Assembly: GCF_000686885.1 (NCBI RefSeq)
Contig: NZ_JMLU01000023.1
Location: 1-60,163 of the forward strand
Direction of reading: 5' to 3'
From: Flavobacterium sasangense DSM 21067
Lineage (GTDB): Bacteria > Bacteroidota > Bacteroidia > Flavobacteriales > Flavobacteriaceae
Length of the DNA: 60,163 nucleotides
The position numbers and the translations under genes were made by a program. Positions 17,511-28,108 of the stretch are shown here, in pieces (the stretch's first letter is position 1; each line of letters opens with the position of its first letter). The notes beneath the pieces were generated by a model. That model worked only from the letters and a program-made list of their open reading frames with translations, had not been told where the DNA came from and did no database searches.

Positions 17511-18038
17511 TTATTCTTTCGGATACATTCTAATATCTAAAGCTCCTAAACTATCCGCAATCTTTTCGTTCTTTTCAACACCAATTCCATTTCGATACAA
17601 TTTTTCTAAAGTTTTAACACATGAAGGAATTCTTTTAGCAGCTCCTTTTTTTAAATAAAACAATGCCAAATCTTTATGAGGTTGTTTCAGGTTTAATAAG
17701 AAAGAATCATTATAAATTCCATTATTATATATTTTGATTATGGTTTCATATATCACAATATTTGACTTTAAATTATCATATTTTTCATTAACAATCATCG
17801 AGATAGGCAATAATTCATAATATCTAGATTCATTTGCAGAATAATAAACTAATAAATCATCATAAGCATTAGAATTTCCCTTATTTAAAGCTTTATCCTT
17901 TAAATCCAAGAATTGGTTATATGAAAAATAATTTGATTCAAAATGTTTGTTTTTTAGTTGTATTTCATTTTCATCTGTCTTGTTATTACAACTCAGAAAT
18001 AGAAATATTAGAGCTAAAAATAAAATCGTTTTTTTCAT
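17511..18038 (-). CDS. Hypothetical lipoprotein (175 aa)
   Basis: A 175-residue lipoprotein precursor: signal peptide about 1-16 with the lipobox ending in C17 (LIFLFLSCNN). The mature part is charged and probably helical, and the end has a short Sel1-like stretch (LEKLYRNGIGVEKNEKIADSL), suggesting a helical-repeat fold. The function is unknown. It is likely anchored to the outer or inner membrane. Confidence 0.75.
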   Translation of the reverse strand: MKKTILFLALIFLFLSCNNKTDENEIQLKNKHFESNYFSYNQFLDLKDKALNKGNSNAYDDLLVYYSANESRYYELLPISMIVNEKYDNLKSNIVIYETIIKIYNNGIYNDSFLLNLKQPHKDLALFYLKKGAAKRIPSCVKTLEKLYRNGIGVEKNEKIADSLGALDIRMYPKE

Positions 18039-18100
18039 ATTGAAAACTTAAGAAATTACATTACTATTCAAAACAAATAATTTGAAAACTTATTGTACAA

Positions 18101-18134
18101 AAAAAGCACAAACTCTTAAAAATTTGTGCTTTTT
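18101..18134 (-). terminator. Terminator downstream of fbp
   Basis: Arms AAAAAGCACAAA (18101-18112) and TTTGTGCTTTTT (18123-18134), perfect 12-base stem, 10-base loop. The stem core is the same as in the terminator at 17460-17487. Confidence 0.8.
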
Positions 18135-18155
18135 TGTTTTATATATTTCAGAAAT

Positions 18156-19163
18156 CTACTTCGCTTTCGCCATAAACTCTTCTGCTTTTTCTACCATGTT
18201 TTTGCTTCCGCAGAAAAACGGAACGCGTTGATGTAATTCTGTTGGTTGAATTTCCATGATTCTTTTGTAGCCATCTGAAGCTTTTCCTCCTGCTTGTTCA
18301 GCAATAAATGCCATTGGATTACATTCGTATAACAAACGTAATTTTCCGTTTGGTGCTTTTGAACTAGTTGGATATAAATAAATTCCGCCTTTAATCATGT
18401 TCCTATGAAAATCAGAAACTAAACTTCCAATATAACGAGAGGTATAAGGTCTATCGCCTTCTTCTAACTGGCAATATTTGATATAATCTTTCACACCTTG
18501 TGGAAAATGAACGTAATTCCCTTCGTTAATCGAGTAAATTTTTCCGTCTTCCGAATATTTCATATCAGGATGCGACAAATAGAACGTTCCGATGGCTGGA
18601 TTCAATGTAAATCCGTTTACACCATCACCTGTCGTATATACTAACATGGTTGATGTTCCATAAATTACATAACCTGCTGCTACTTGATTTACACCTGGTT
18701 GCAAGAAATCTTCAATAGTTACCGGAGTTCCAACTGGTGTAATTCTTCTGAAAACTGAAAAAATCGTTCCTACCGAAACATTCACATCAATATTTGAAGA
18801 ACCATCTAAGGGATCCATCAAAACCACGTATTTGTTATTGTGTGAATTATCCGAACCTGCGACAGTAATGAAATCATCATTTTCTTCCGAAGCAATTCCG
18901 CAAACAATCTCACGATTGATTAAGGTTTGAATAAAAACTTCGTTGGCGTAAACGTCTAATTTTTGTTGATCTTCTCCTTGAATATTTTGTTCTCCAGCAG
19001 CTCCAACAATATCAACCAATCCCGCTTTATTTACTTTGTAATTTACCACTTTTGCGGCTAATCGGATAGAGTTGATGATTCGAGATAATTCTCCTGTTGA
19101 GTACTGAAACGAATTTTGATGCTCAATAATAAATTCGCCTAAGGTTCTATTTCTTTCTTCCAT
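18156..19163 (-). CDS. fbp: Class 1 fructose-1,6-bisphosphatase
   Basis: A gluconeogenic enzyme that hydrolyses fructose 1,6-bisphosphate to fructose 6-phosphate; 335 residues from ATG 19161-19163 ([12 protein letters not shown]), the normal length; an upstream in-frame ATG at 19220 would add an odd 19-residue tail. Metal-binding and active-site signatures are visible: ASEENDD (E-E pair) and [15 protein letters not shown] (the D-P-x-D-G-S motif), and further on [19 protein letters not shown] and [13 protein letters not shown]. It is divergent from the GNAT gene. Confidence 0.95.
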   Translation of the reverse strand: MEERNRTLGEFIIEHQNSFQYSTGELSRIINSIRLAAKVVNYKVNKAGLVDIVGAAGEQNIQGEDQQKLDVYANEVFIQTLINREIVCGIASEENDDFITVAGSDNSHNNKYVVLMDPLDGSSNIDVNVSVGTIFSVFRRITPVGTPVTIEDFLQPGVNQVAAGYVIYGTSTMLVYTTGDGVNGFTLNPAIGTFYLSHPDMKYSEDGKIYSINEGNYVHFPQGVKDYIKYCQLEEGDRPYTSRYIGSLVSDFHRNMIKGGIYLYPTSSKAPNGKLRLLYECNPMAFIAEQAGGKASDGYKRIMEIQPTELHQRVPFFCGSKNMVEKAEEFMAKAK

Positions 19164-19229
19164 TTCGAAAACGATGTAGTTGTGTTTAAGGCACAAATAT
19201 CGTGTTTTTTGTGAAATCATGTAAAATAT

Positions 19230-19261
19230 TTGAAAAGATGTTTAAGTTAATTTTACTTTTG
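19230..19261 (+). promoter_or_regulatory. Promoter of the GNAT-aspartate kinase operon
   Basis: TTG at 19230-19232, 21-base spacer, TACTTTTG at 19254-19261. The predicted transcript start is about 10 bases ahead of ATG 19278, a very short leader. Confidence 0.6.
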
Positions 19262-19277
19262 TAAAAAATTTGAAAAA

Positions 19278-19754
19278 ATGATTATCAGAAAAGCTACAAA
19301 AAACGACATGCCTTCGGTTTTAGAATTGATTCAGGAATTAGCCACTTTTGAAAAAGAACCTGATGCTGTTGTGGTTACCGTTGATGATTTGGTTCGCGAT
19401 GGTTTTTCAGAAAATCCGCTTTTTCAGTGTTTTGTTGCCGAAGTTGATAACGAGATTATCGGAATGGCTTTGTATTATAATCGTTATTCCACTTGGAAAG
19501 GAAAAACCATTCATTTAGAAGATTTAATTGTAAAAGAAAACAAACGCGGAACAGGTGCCGGATTTGCACTTTACAAGGAAATCATCAAACAAGGAAAAGC
19601 AGAAAATGTCCGCAGAATCGAATGGAATGTTTTAGATTGGAACACACCAGCTATTGATTTCTATGAAAAATCGGGCGCTAAAGTTTTAGGCGATTGGCGT
19701 GTAGTTCATATGGACGACAAAGGAATTGAACAATTTTTAAACACAACTATATAA
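19278..19754 (+). CDS. GNAT family N-acetyltransferase
   Basis: A 158-residue acetyltransferase that would move acetyl from acetyl-CoA to an amine; it most resembles the diamine/spermidine acetyltransferase type. The acetyl-CoA loop is VKENKRGTGAGFAL (R-G-x-G-x-G/A) at about 89-102, and DWNTPAIDFYEKSGAKVLGDW is the typical end of the fold. The substrate cannot be told. Aspartate kinase begins 9 bases downstream, so the two share a transcript. Confidence 0.9.
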   Translation: MIIRKATKNDMPSVLELIQELATFEKEPDAVVVTVDDLVRDGFSENPLFQCFVAEVDNEIIGMALYYNRYSTWKGKTIHLEDLIVKENKRGTGAGFALYKEIIKQGKAENVRRIEWNVLDWNTPAIDFYEKSGAKVLGDWRVVHMDDKGIEQFLNTTI

Positions 19755-19763
19755 TTCTTCAAA

Positions 19764-21017
19764 ATGAAAATTTTTAAATTTGGAGGTGCATCGGTTAAAG
19801 ATGCCGAAGGCGTAAAAAACGTATTACATGTTTTAAACACAGTAGGACACGAAGATGTTTTGTTGGTAATTTCTGCCATGGGAAAAACCACAAATGCTTT
19901 GGAAGTAGTCATCAAAAATTACTTTGATAAATCAAAGGAATTGCACGCCTCGCTTCAGGAAGTTCGCAAGTACCACAACCAAATTTTATTAGACTTATTT
20001 GAAGACGAAGAGCACGATGTGTTTTTTGATGTCAATGCGCATTTTGATGATTTAGAATATTTTATTCGTAGTAATAAATCGCCAAATTATAGTTTTGTTT
20101 ACGACCAAGTGGTGAGTATTGGAGAATTAGTTTCTACCACAATTGTAAGTCATTATTTTAATTATAGCGGCTTAAAAAACAATTGGATTGATGTTCGCCC
20201 ATTAATTAAAACCGATAATAATTATCGTGATGCACAAGTAGATTGGGAAACCACTCAAAAATTGATTTCAAAAGGGGTTAAAAAGAAAATTTTAAACATC
20301 ACACAAGGATTTTTAGGTTCAGATGAGAATAATTTCACTACTACTTTAGGTCGTGAAGGTTCGGATTATACTGCTGCAATTTTTGCTTATTGTTTAGGAG
20401 CAGAAAGTGTTACTATTTGGAAAGACGTTCCAGGCGTTTTAAATGCCGATCCAAGATATTTTGAAAATGCGATTTTGTTGAACCAAATTTCGTACAGAGA
20501 AGCAATTGAATTAGCGTTTTACGGAGCTTCGGTCATTCACCCGAAAACCTTACAACCTTTACAGAAAAAGGAAATTCCGTTGTATGTAAAATCGTTTGTT
20601 AACCCGACATTACCAGGAACCAGCGTTTCAAAAGGTGCTGATTTAGAGCCAAAAACCTCTTGCTTTATCGTAAAGAAAAACCAATTGTTATTATCATTAT
20701 CGTCTATTGATTTCGATTTTATCATGGAAAATCACATTAGTGAGATTTTTGGTTTGTTCTCGAAATATAAAATCAAAGTGAATTTAATTCAAAACACAGC
20801 AATTAGTTTCTCCGTTTGTATCGAAGATAAATACAACACTTTCGAAGAGTTAAGAAAAGTATTAGCAAAAAAATTCAAAGTTTCTTATAACGAAAACGTA
20901 TCGCTTTACACCATCAGACATTTTGATGAAAACGCTGCAAAAGTAGTAGAAACAAACAAAACGATATTGTTGCGCCAGATTTCGAGAGAAACGATGCAGG
21001 TGATTACGAAGGAGTAG
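19764..21017 (+). CDS. Aspartate kinase (monofunctional)
   Basis: It phosphorylates aspartate in the first step toward lysine, threonine and methionine. 417 residues. The nucleotide-binding start is KFGGAS (residues 5-10, with A replacing the more common T); the kinase also has TTLGREGSDYTAAIFA and IWKDVPGVLNADP; C-terminal ACT-type regulatory folds begin at about 300. It is second in the operon with the GNAT gene. Confidence 0.92.
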   Translation: MKIFKFGGASVKDAEGVKNVLHVLNTVGHEDVLLVISAMGKTTNALEVVIKNYFDKSKELHASLQEVRKYHNQILLDLFEDEEHDVFFDVNAHFDDLEYFIRSNKSPNYSFVYDQVVSIGELVSTTIVSHYFNYSGLKNNWIDVRPLIKTDNNYRDAQVDWETTQKLISKGVKKKILNITQGFLGSDENNFTTTLGREGSDYTAAIFAYCLGAESVTIWKDVPGVLNADPRYFENAILLNQISYREAIELAFYGASVIHPKTLQPLQKKEIPLYVKSFVNPTLPGTSVSKGADLEPKTSCFIVKKNQLLLSLSSIDFDFIMENHISEIFGLFSKYKIKVNLIQNTAISFSVCIEDKYNTFEELRKVLAKKFKVSYNENVSLYTIRHFDENAAKVVETNKTILLRQISRETMQVITKE

Positions 21018-21035
21018 TTTTAAAATGTTTAACCG

Positions 21036-21105
21036 CAATCTTGTCATGTTTACGCAAGAAAACATCGCATTATGTGATTCCTCATGCTTCAGAATGACAA
21101 GATTG
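21036..21105. repeat. Extragenic palindromic repeat downstream of aspartate kinase
   Basis: Perfect 12-base arms CAATCTTGTCAT (21036-21047) and ATGACAAGATTG (21094-21105) enclose a 46-base centre containing GATTCCTCATGCTTCAGA. The style ('gattcctcatgcttcagaatgac') is like dispersed extragenic palindromes seen in Bacteroidetes genomes. It may help end transcription; T-rich sequence follows. Confidence 0.6.
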
Positions 21106-21184
21106 TGTTTTTTACTTTCGGAAAAATAACTCAAAACTTTCCAACAATAAATACTACTTTTGAAGATTCGGAGTTATAGTATTT

Positions 21185-24100
21185 ATGCAAAAAATTGTTT
21201 TTTTAGTGGGATTTTTATTGTGTTTTTTGGGCGGTTTTGCTCAGGAAACGTTGCAATCGTATCCAACTAAAAAAATTGCGTTTTCAAAAGATACGATTTC
21301 AATAGAAAAATTCAGTTTAAATACTTCCTTTTTTGAAATAAAAGATAAAAATGGAAAAGTCATTGATACTAGCTTTTACAAAGTAAATTTCCAAAAAGGA
21401 ACGTTAGTTTTCACCAAAGAAATCAACACTTCGGATTCTCTAATTGTCCGATATTCAAAATTTCCTGAGTTTTTAACCAAAACGTATTCTATTTATGATG
21501 ACGACAAAGTGGTTTCAAACGAAGCAGGAAAATTAGTCGTTTTCAAAAAAGACAAAAACACTAAATTCAAACCTTTCGATGGATTGAATACTTCGGGAAG
21601 TATTACACGTGGCGTTACCATTGGAAACAATCAAAACACGGTGGTAAATTCGAATTTAGATTTGCAAATCACAGGAAAAATTTCCGATAAAGTCAGTTTG
21701 CGTGCTTCGATTCAAGACAGTAATATTCCTTTGCAAGAAGGCGGTTATTCGCAAAAACTGGATGAATTTGACCAAATTTTCATCGAATTATTTTCAGATA
21801 AATGGAACATTCGAGCTGGAGATTTATTTCTGGAAAACAGAAAATCAGCTTTCTTGAATTTCAACAAAAAAGTACAAGGTTTAGCCACTCGCTTCACTTT
21901 TGGAACACCTGATAAAAGAACGGAAGTCATTGCATCTGGTGCTTTGGTTCGCGGACAATATGCAAGAAGTACTTTTACCGGACAAGAAGGCAATCAAGGG
22001 CCATATAAATTGCGCGGCAATAATAACGAATTATATGTTTTAGTAATTTCAGGTTCGGAACGCGTTTATGTCAACGGAATTTTGAAAACTCGTGGTGAAA
22101 ACAACGATTACATCATCGATTACAACGCTGGAGAAATTATTTTCACCTCTTTATTTCCGATTACTTCCGAAATGAGAATCAATGTTGAATATCAATACAC
22201 CGATAGAAATTATACACGATTTATCACGTATGGCGGAATTTCGCACGAGCGAGAAAATTGGCAAATTGGTGGTTATGTTTATTCGGAAAGTGATGTTAAA
22301 AACCAGCCATTGCAACAAAATTTATCTTCGGAACAAATTGATGTTTTACAAGCCGCTGGAGATGATACTTCAGCGATGATTAGCGAATCGGCTTATTTGG
22401 ATAGCTATTCTGAAAATAAAATTCTGTATAAAAAAGTGTTTGTTGGATCAGTTGAAGTGTTTGAATATTCGAACAATCCAACCGATATTTTATATAATGT
22501 AACGTTTTCTTTGGTTGGGAATAATCTTGGGAATTATATTTTATCGAATAATCAAGCCGTTGGAAAAATTTACGAGTACATTGCTCCAATTGCTGGTGTT
22601 CCGCAAGGAAATTATGAACCGATTATCCGATTGATTGCGCCAACAAAAATTCAAATGGCAACCGTTTTTGGAACATATAATCCAACTGAAAAAACAAATT
22701 TGGATTTCGAAATGGCATTGAGTAATAACGACCGAAATTTATATTCTGCTATTGATGACAATAACAATAAGGGTTTTGCTGGAAAATTTAATGGCAAGCA
22801 ACGTCTTATTGACAAATCCATAAAAATGGATGCTTTTATGAATTTTCAATTTGTACAGGAAAATTTCAAAACAATTGAGCGTTTATACAACATTGAATTC
22901 AATAGAGATTGGAACATTTCGGCAACGCCATTGGGTAATCAAAGTATTGTAACTTCGGGATTGGATTTCAATTTCAACAATAAAGGAAAAGCACTGTATC
23001 AGTTTGAAAATTTGACTTTTGGCGATGTTTTTTCGGGAAATAAACATACGTTATCTGGAAGATATGCTTCAAAAAACTGGATGATTTGGAGTAATTCGAG
23101 CGCGATGAAAAGTGATGCAACAGCTTCGGAATCAAAGTTTATACGAAGTCAAAATCGTACTTCTTATAAAATAAATAAAAATTGGATTGGTGCTACTTTA
23201 AACTTGGAAGACAATTCGGAAAAAATAAAAGCTACGAACACGTTTTCTGCATTGAGTCAGCGCTTTACCGAATATGGTGCTTTTGTAGGACGAGGAGATT
23301 CGACCAAGGTTTTTGTAGAATTAGGTTATTTGCAACGTAAAAACGACAGTTTACAAAACAATTCGATAACACGTGTAAACACTTCTAATTCTTATTATTT
23401 AAAATCGCAATTACTGAAAACCGAAAAAAGCAACTTAGCCGTTTTTGTCAATTATCGAAGATTGCAATGTGAGGATTCTAACAAGAAAGATGAACCTTCA
23501 TTGAATTCAAGAGTTTTGTATAATGATCGTTTTTTTGGACAGAAATTGCAATTGACAACCGTTTATGAAACCTTATCTGGAACTATAGCCCAACAAGAAT
23601 TCACCTATTTAGAAGTTGATCCTACGCAAGGAACTTACATGTGGAACGACTATAATGGCAATGGAATTCAGGAATTACAAGAGTTTGAAATTGCTCCATT
23701 TCCAGATTTAGCGAAATATGTTAGAGTTTACTTACCGAATCAGGTTTTTATTAGAACACATCAAAATAAATTTTCTCAAACTGTAAATCTGAATTTTTCA
23801 GAATGGCAAAAGACAACTGGAATTAAGAAATTAGCTTCTCATTTTTACAATCAAACCTCTTATTTAATTGATAGAAAAAATTTTAGAAATGGTGCTAATT
23901 TTAACTTGAATCCATTTGAAAATAAAGAAGCGGATTTAGTAGGAATGAATTTAAATTTTAGAAACAGTTTGTTTTTTAATCGAGGAAAACAACACCATTC
24001 TACTACATATTCTTATTTATCAAACGAATCCAGAAGTTTACTTTCTATAGGAAGTGTAGCAGCTTATAATCAATCGCACCAATTACAATACCAACACTTG

Positions 24101-24589
24101 ATTCGTAAAAGTTGGTTAGTAAACCTATCTGGAAACACTACGAAAACAAACTCAACTTCTGAGAATTATCCAAGTCGCAATTATGAAATTAAAAGTTACC
24201 AAATAGTGCCAAAAATTGGTTACTTGTTCTCTAAAAATGCGAGTTGGGATGTATTTTACGAATATCAAAACAAGGAAAATCAAATTGGCGCATTAGAAAC
24301 ATTAGTTCAAAGCAGATTTGGAACCTCTTTTACAGTAAACAGCACAAAAGGATTTAGTTTGAATGGGGAGTTTTCCTATTATAAAAACACATTTAACGGC
24401 AATAATTTAGCGCCAGTTGCGTTTCAGATGCTTGAAGGTTTACAACCTGGAAAAAATCAAACTTGGCGATTGCTTTTACAAAAAAATCTTACCCAATATT
24501 TAGATATCAACATCAATTATCAGGGAAGAGATAGCGAAACTAGTAAAACTATTCATACAGGAAATATTCAATTACGAGCGTTTTTTTAG
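21185..24589 (+). CDS. Large outer-membrane beta-barrel-like protein
   Basis: 1134 residues with a signal peptide (about 1-19, ending GGFAQ). The segment around 138-215 (SGSITRGVTIGNNQNTVVNS, LQITGKISDKVSLRASI, EFDQIFIELFSDKWNIRAGD) resembles a block in the SprA/Sov family of T9SS translocon barrels, and the protein ends LRAFF with a C-terminal aromatic residue, as outer-membrane barrels do. It is much shorter than SprA (over 2000 residues), so I read it as a related but different barrel of unknown role. A -7 box TACTTTTG is at 21155-21162. The next gene is a T9SS type B secreted protein. Confidence 0.75.
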   Translation: MQKIVFLVGFLLCFLGGFAQETLQSYPTKKIAFSKDTISIEKFSLNTSFFEIKDKNGKVIDTSFYKVNFQKGTLVFTKEINTSDSLIVRYSKFPEFLTKTYSIYDDDKVVSNEAGKLVVFKKDKNTKFKPFDGLNTSGSITRGVTIGNNQNTVVNSNLDLQITGKISDKVSLRASIQDSNIPLQEGGYSQKLDEFDQIFIELFSDKWNIRAGDLFLENRKSAFLNFNKKVQGLATRFTFGTPDKRTEVIASGALVRGQYARSTFTGQEGNQGPYKLRGNNNELYVLVISGSERVYVNGILKTRGENNDYIIDYNAGEIIFTSLFPITSEMRINVEYQYTDRNYTRFITYGGISHERENWQIGGYVYSESDVKNQPLQQNLSSEQIDVLQAAGDDTSAMISESAYLDSYSENKILYKKVFVGSVEVFEYSNNPTDILYNVTFSLVGNNLGNYILSNNQAVGKIYEYIAPIAGVPQGNYEPIIRLIAPTKIQMATVFGTYNPTEKTNLDFEMALSNNDRNLYSAIDDNNNKGFAGKFNGKQRLIDKSIKMDAFMNFQFVQENFKTIERLYNIEFNRDWNISATPLGNQSIVTSGLDFNFNNKGKALYQFENLTFGDVFSGNKHTLSGRYASKNWMIWSNSSAMKSDATASESKFIRSQNRTSYKINKNWIGATLNLEDNSEKIKATNTFSALSQRFTEYGAFVGRGDSTKVFVELGYLQRKNDSLQNNSITRVNTSNSYYLKSQLLKTEKSNLAVFVNYRRLQCEDSNKKDEPSLNSRVLYNDRFFGQKLQLTTVYETLSGTIAQQEFTYLEVDPTQGTYMWNDYNGNGIQELQEFEIAPFPDLAKYVRVYLPNQVFIRTHQNKFSQTVNLNFSEWQKTTGIKKLASHFYNQTSYLIDRKNFRNGANFNLNPFENKEADLVGMNLNFRNSLFFNRGKQHHSTTYSYLSNESRSLLSIGSVAAYNQSHQLQYQHLIRKSWLVNLSGNTTKTNSTSENYPSRNYEIKSYQIVPKIGYLFSKNASWDVFYEYQNKENQIGALETLVQSRFGTSFTVNSTKGFSLNGEFSYYKNTFNGNNLAPVAFQMLEGLQPGKNQTWRLLLQKNLTQYLDININYQGRDSETSKTIHTGNIQLRAFF

Positions 24590-24656
24590 TTAATATTTAG
24601 ATTAGTTCTAAATTTCTGATTAATTTTACGAGCTTATTATTACCCGATATACTATT

Positions 24657-27600
24657 ATGTTTAAAAAAATATTTATAACTGTAATTTTATTAATAACCTC
24701 ATTAGGTTTTTCTCAATTGAGCAATAAGCATTGGATTCCGCCTTTGCATTCTCGATCGGAAACTGCAATCCAAGATCATTATCTTTATTTATCAACACCC
24801 GAAGTTACTCCTTTTTTAGTTACAGTAACCGATGGTAATGGTGCGCCATTTCCAGGTTCTCCATTCAGTTTATCGCAAGCTACACCAGTTGTTATTACTA
24901 TTGGAAATGGTCAACCTACAAAAATGTTTTTAGATATTGCAGATGTAAACACAGTAGTTTCAAATAGTGGCATTATAGCACAAGGTTCAAAAGATTTTTA
25001 TGCGAGTTTTAGAATGAGACACACCAGTCATGCCGAAACTTTAATTTCAAAAGGCAGACCCGGTATAGGTACAAGCTTTAGATTAGGTTGCATGATAAAT
25101 GAGACATTAGATAATCGAAAATCTTTTGTAAGCAGTGTAATGGCAACTGAGGACAACACAACTGTTACATTATCAAACTACGATACAGGTGTCATTTTTA
25201 CTTCAGGAACCGGTGACATTACTAGCGATTCACAAACATTTGTTTTAAATGAAGGACAAAGCGTTGTATTTAGTGGATATAGTATGTATATAGAAAACCT
25301 AGAAGGAATTATTGGCGCTTTAATAAGTTCTGATAAACCTGTTGCTGTAAATACAGGAAATGCTTTAGGTGGAATTGATGAAGGAAGAGGCGATTTCACA
25401 TTGGATCAAATTGTTTCTGCCTCTCAAATTGGAACAGAATATATTTTTATTGAAGGAAATGGAACTCCTGAAATGGAAACCCCATTAATCGTAGCTCATG
25501 AAGATGGAACAGAAGTTTTTATTAATGATGATACTACACCAGTTGTAACAATAAATGCAGGTCAATTCTATTTGGTGCCAAATTCAAGATATCAGGGAAC
25601 AATAAATAGAAACATATATGTAAAAACAAACAAACCTGTTTTTGCATATCAATTAATTGGTGGTGGAAACGATACGGCAACTTCTGGAATGAATTTTATT
25701 CCGCCTTTGAGTTGTTTCTTTCAGAATTCCGTTAATATTCCTGCTGTTGATCAAATTGGAAGCACTAGCTACACATCTGATTTAATGATTTTAACATATT
25801 CAAATGCTACTCTAACTGTAGATGGAAATCCTGTTCCTAATACGCAAGCACAAAATGTTTTAGGAAATACTGATTGGGTTACATACAGAATAAGTGGAGT
25901 TACGGGCGACGTAAATGTGGTATCAACAGGTCCTCTTGCCGTTGGGGTATTTGGTTTTTTAGGTAACGCTTCAGGATATGCAGGATATTATTCTGGATTT
26001 GGCAGTACTCCTCAAGATTCAGATATTACCGTATGTTCTGTTTCAACAGCCAACTTATTTGATGCCATAAATGGAAATCCTGGAACTGGCGGAACCTGGA
26101 CTGTGCCAGTTGGTGGAGCGCCATTGAACGGTAATATTTTTGATGCTACAATAAATGTTCCAGGAGAATATATTTATTCTTTTACAAAAGACTGTAATGC
26201 ATCTTTAACAACTATTAGTGTAAAAGTTAACGTTACTATTCAACAAGCAGGAAATGCAGGAACTAACAATGCTATTGCAACTTGTAGAGACAACGCTCCA
26301 TTTGATTTATTTACTCTTTTGGGAACCGGAGCTCAAACGGGTGGTATTTGGTCTCCAGCATTAGCTTCAGGAACCGGCATATTTAATCCAGCTGTTGATA
26401 CAAGTGGTACCTATACCTATACCATCCCTTCTGTTGGTGTTTGTCAAGGTGTTTCTGCTGCAATTACAGTAACAAATAATCCGTTACCGATAATTTCACC
26501 AATAACAGATTTAAAAGAATGTGATAATACCGCCGATGGAAATGATACTAATGGATTTGTTACCTTTAATTTAACAACCAAAAACAACGAAATACTTGGA
26601 TCGCAATCTGGAATTGTGGTTACCTATCATACTGACCCAAATGATGCTATTTTAGGCACAAATGCAATAACTTCTATTTACACAAATAGTAGAATAATTT
26701 ATGTACGTTTAACAAATACTTCTACATCTTGTTACAGTACTACTTCATTTAATCTAGTAGTAAATCCAAGACCTGTAGTTAATAATGAAGTTACGCTAAA
26801 ACAATGTGATACGGATACAGATGCAAGAACTGATTTTAATTTAACAGAAGCTAATGTTTTAATTTCTAACGATGCTACCTATACATTTAGTTATCATAAT
26901 ACACAAAACGGAGCAGAGAATAACACAAATCTTGTTACTAATGAAATCTTATTTAACGCATTTAATGGAGCTGTAGTTTGGGCAAGAATTGTTAATTCAG
27001 AAGGATGTTATAGAACTGCTAAAGTAAATTTAATCGTTTCGGCTACTACAATTGCTCAAAGCTATCGATACCAAAATGAAGAATGTGATGTTTTTCTTAA
27101 CACAAGTGATCCAAGTGGAGATGGAATACATTATTTTGATCTAACTGGAATTGAAAGCAACTTAACCTCTTTATTTCCTTCAAGTCAATCTTACAATTTT
27201 TCATACTATCTAACAGAAACAGATGCTATTTCAGAAATAAATAGAATTACAGATGTTACAAATTTTAGAAATACAATTCCAAACAACCAACTTATTTGGG
27301 TTAGAATGGACAGTAATTTAAATAATGAATGTGTTGGTTTAGGACCTTGGCTTGAACTAATTATTAATCCATTACCTATAATCGATTTAGGAGTTAATTT
27401 CACTTTATGTTTAGATCCAACAACTGGTATTGGATCACAACTTGTTGATGCAACACCAACTGTTCCAGGAAATTATTCATATACTTGGACTCCCGCAAAC
27501 CCTAATGGTAACTCACCTATATATGACATAACAGTTGCAGGAACCTATTCAGTAATTGTAACTAATACCATTACAGGTTGTTCAGAAACCGACAGTGTTA

Positions 27601-28106
27601 CTGCAACTTTTTCTTCAGAACCCGAATCGGTTTATGCAACTCTAATTACGCCAGCTTTTTCTATTGGGTTATCGACCATTACTGCAACTGCAGTTGGTGG
27701 ATTTGGAACTTATGAATATAGTTTAAATGCTATAGATTGGCAGTCAAGTCCAATATTTCCCGATTTACCAAATGGAAGTTACTCAATTTATGTAAGAGAT
27801 ATTCAAGGTTGTGGCTTATTACAAACTAACATAATACAAACCATAACATACCAAAATTATTTCACACCAAATAATGATGGCTATAACGACAAATGGAATA
27901 TCTATTTACCTGAATCTTATGAGGGTGTAATTTATATCTATGACAGATATGGTAAATTATTAAAACAAATTAGTCCTTATGGAGAAAGTTGGGATGGAAC
28001 ATACAATGGAAATTTATTACCTTCTACTGATTATTGGTTTAAAGTAGAATATTTAGAAAATAATCAAAAGAAAGAATTTAGATCACATTTCAGTTTAAAA
28101 AGATAA
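24657..28106 (+). CDS. Giant secreted protein with IgGFc-binding-like domain and T9SS type B sorting domain
   Basis: 1149 residues, with signal peptide about 1-20 (ending LGFSQ). The first third (about 30-450; KDFYASFRMRHTSHAETL, GIGTSFRLG) resembles the N-terminal domain of IgGFc-binding proteins, often seen in bacterial adhesins. The middle holds several Ig-like or PKD-like beta repeats. The last 85 residues (YFTPNNDGYNDKWNIY, IYDRYGKLLKQI, PSTDYWFKVEY) are a type B gliding/T9SS sorting domain, so the protein is exported by T9SS, probably as an adhesin. The next start lies 2 bases past its stop. Confidence 0.88.
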   Translation: MFKKIFITVILLITSLGFSQLSNKHWIPPLHSRSETAIQDHYLYLSTPEVTPFLVTVTDGNGAPFPGSPFSLSQATPVVITIGNGQPTKMFLDIADVNTVVSNSGIIAQGSKDFYASFRMRHTSHAETLISKGRPGIGTSFRLGCMINETLDNRKSFVSSVMATEDNTTVTLSNYDTGVIFTSGTGDITSDSQTFVLNEGQSVVFSGYSMYIENLEGIIGALISSDKPVAVNTGNALGGIDEGRGDFTLDQIVSASQIGTEYIFIEGNGTPEMETPLIVAHEDGTEVFINDDTTPVVTINAGQFYLVPNSRYQGTINRNIYVKTNKPVFAYQLIGGGNDTATSGMNFIPPLSCFFQNSVNIPAVDQIGSTSYTSDLMILTYSNATLTVDGNPVPNTQAQNVLGNTDWVTYRISGVTGDVNVVSTGPLAVGVFGFLGNASGYAGYYSGFGSTPQDSDITVCSVSTANLFDAINGNPGTGGTWTVPVGGAPLNGNIFDATINVPGEYIYSFTKDCNASLTTISVKVNVTIQQAGNAGTNNAIATCRDNAPFDLFTLLGTGAQTGGIWSPALASGTGIFNPAVDTSGTYTYTIPSVGVCQGVSAAITVTNNPLPIISPITDLKECDNTADGNDTNGFVTFNLTTKNNEILGSQSGIVVTYHTDPNDAILGTNAITSIYTNSRIIYVRLTNTSTSCYSTTSFNLVVNPRPVVNNEVTLKQCDTDTDARTDFNLTEANVLISNDATYTFSYHNTQNGAENNTNLVTNEILFNAFNGAVVWARIVNSEGCYRTAKVNLIVSATTIAQSYRYQNEECDVFLNTSDPSGDGIHYFDLTGIESNLTSLFPSSQSYNFSYYLTETDAISEINRITDVTNFRNTIPNNQLIWVRMDSNLNNECVGLGPWLELIINPLPIIDLGVNFTLCLDPTTGIGSQLVDATPTVPGNYSYTWTPANPNGNSPIYDITVAGTYSVIVTNTITGCSETDSVTATFSSEPESVYATLITPAFSIGLSTITATAVGGFGTYEYSLNAIDWQSSPIFPDLPNGSYSIYVRDIQGCGLLQTNIIQTITYQNYFTPNNDGYNDKWNIYLPESYEGVIYIYDRYGKLLKQISPYGESWDGTYNGNLLPSTDYWFKVEYLENNQKKEFRSHFSLKR

Positions 28107-28108
28107 AA

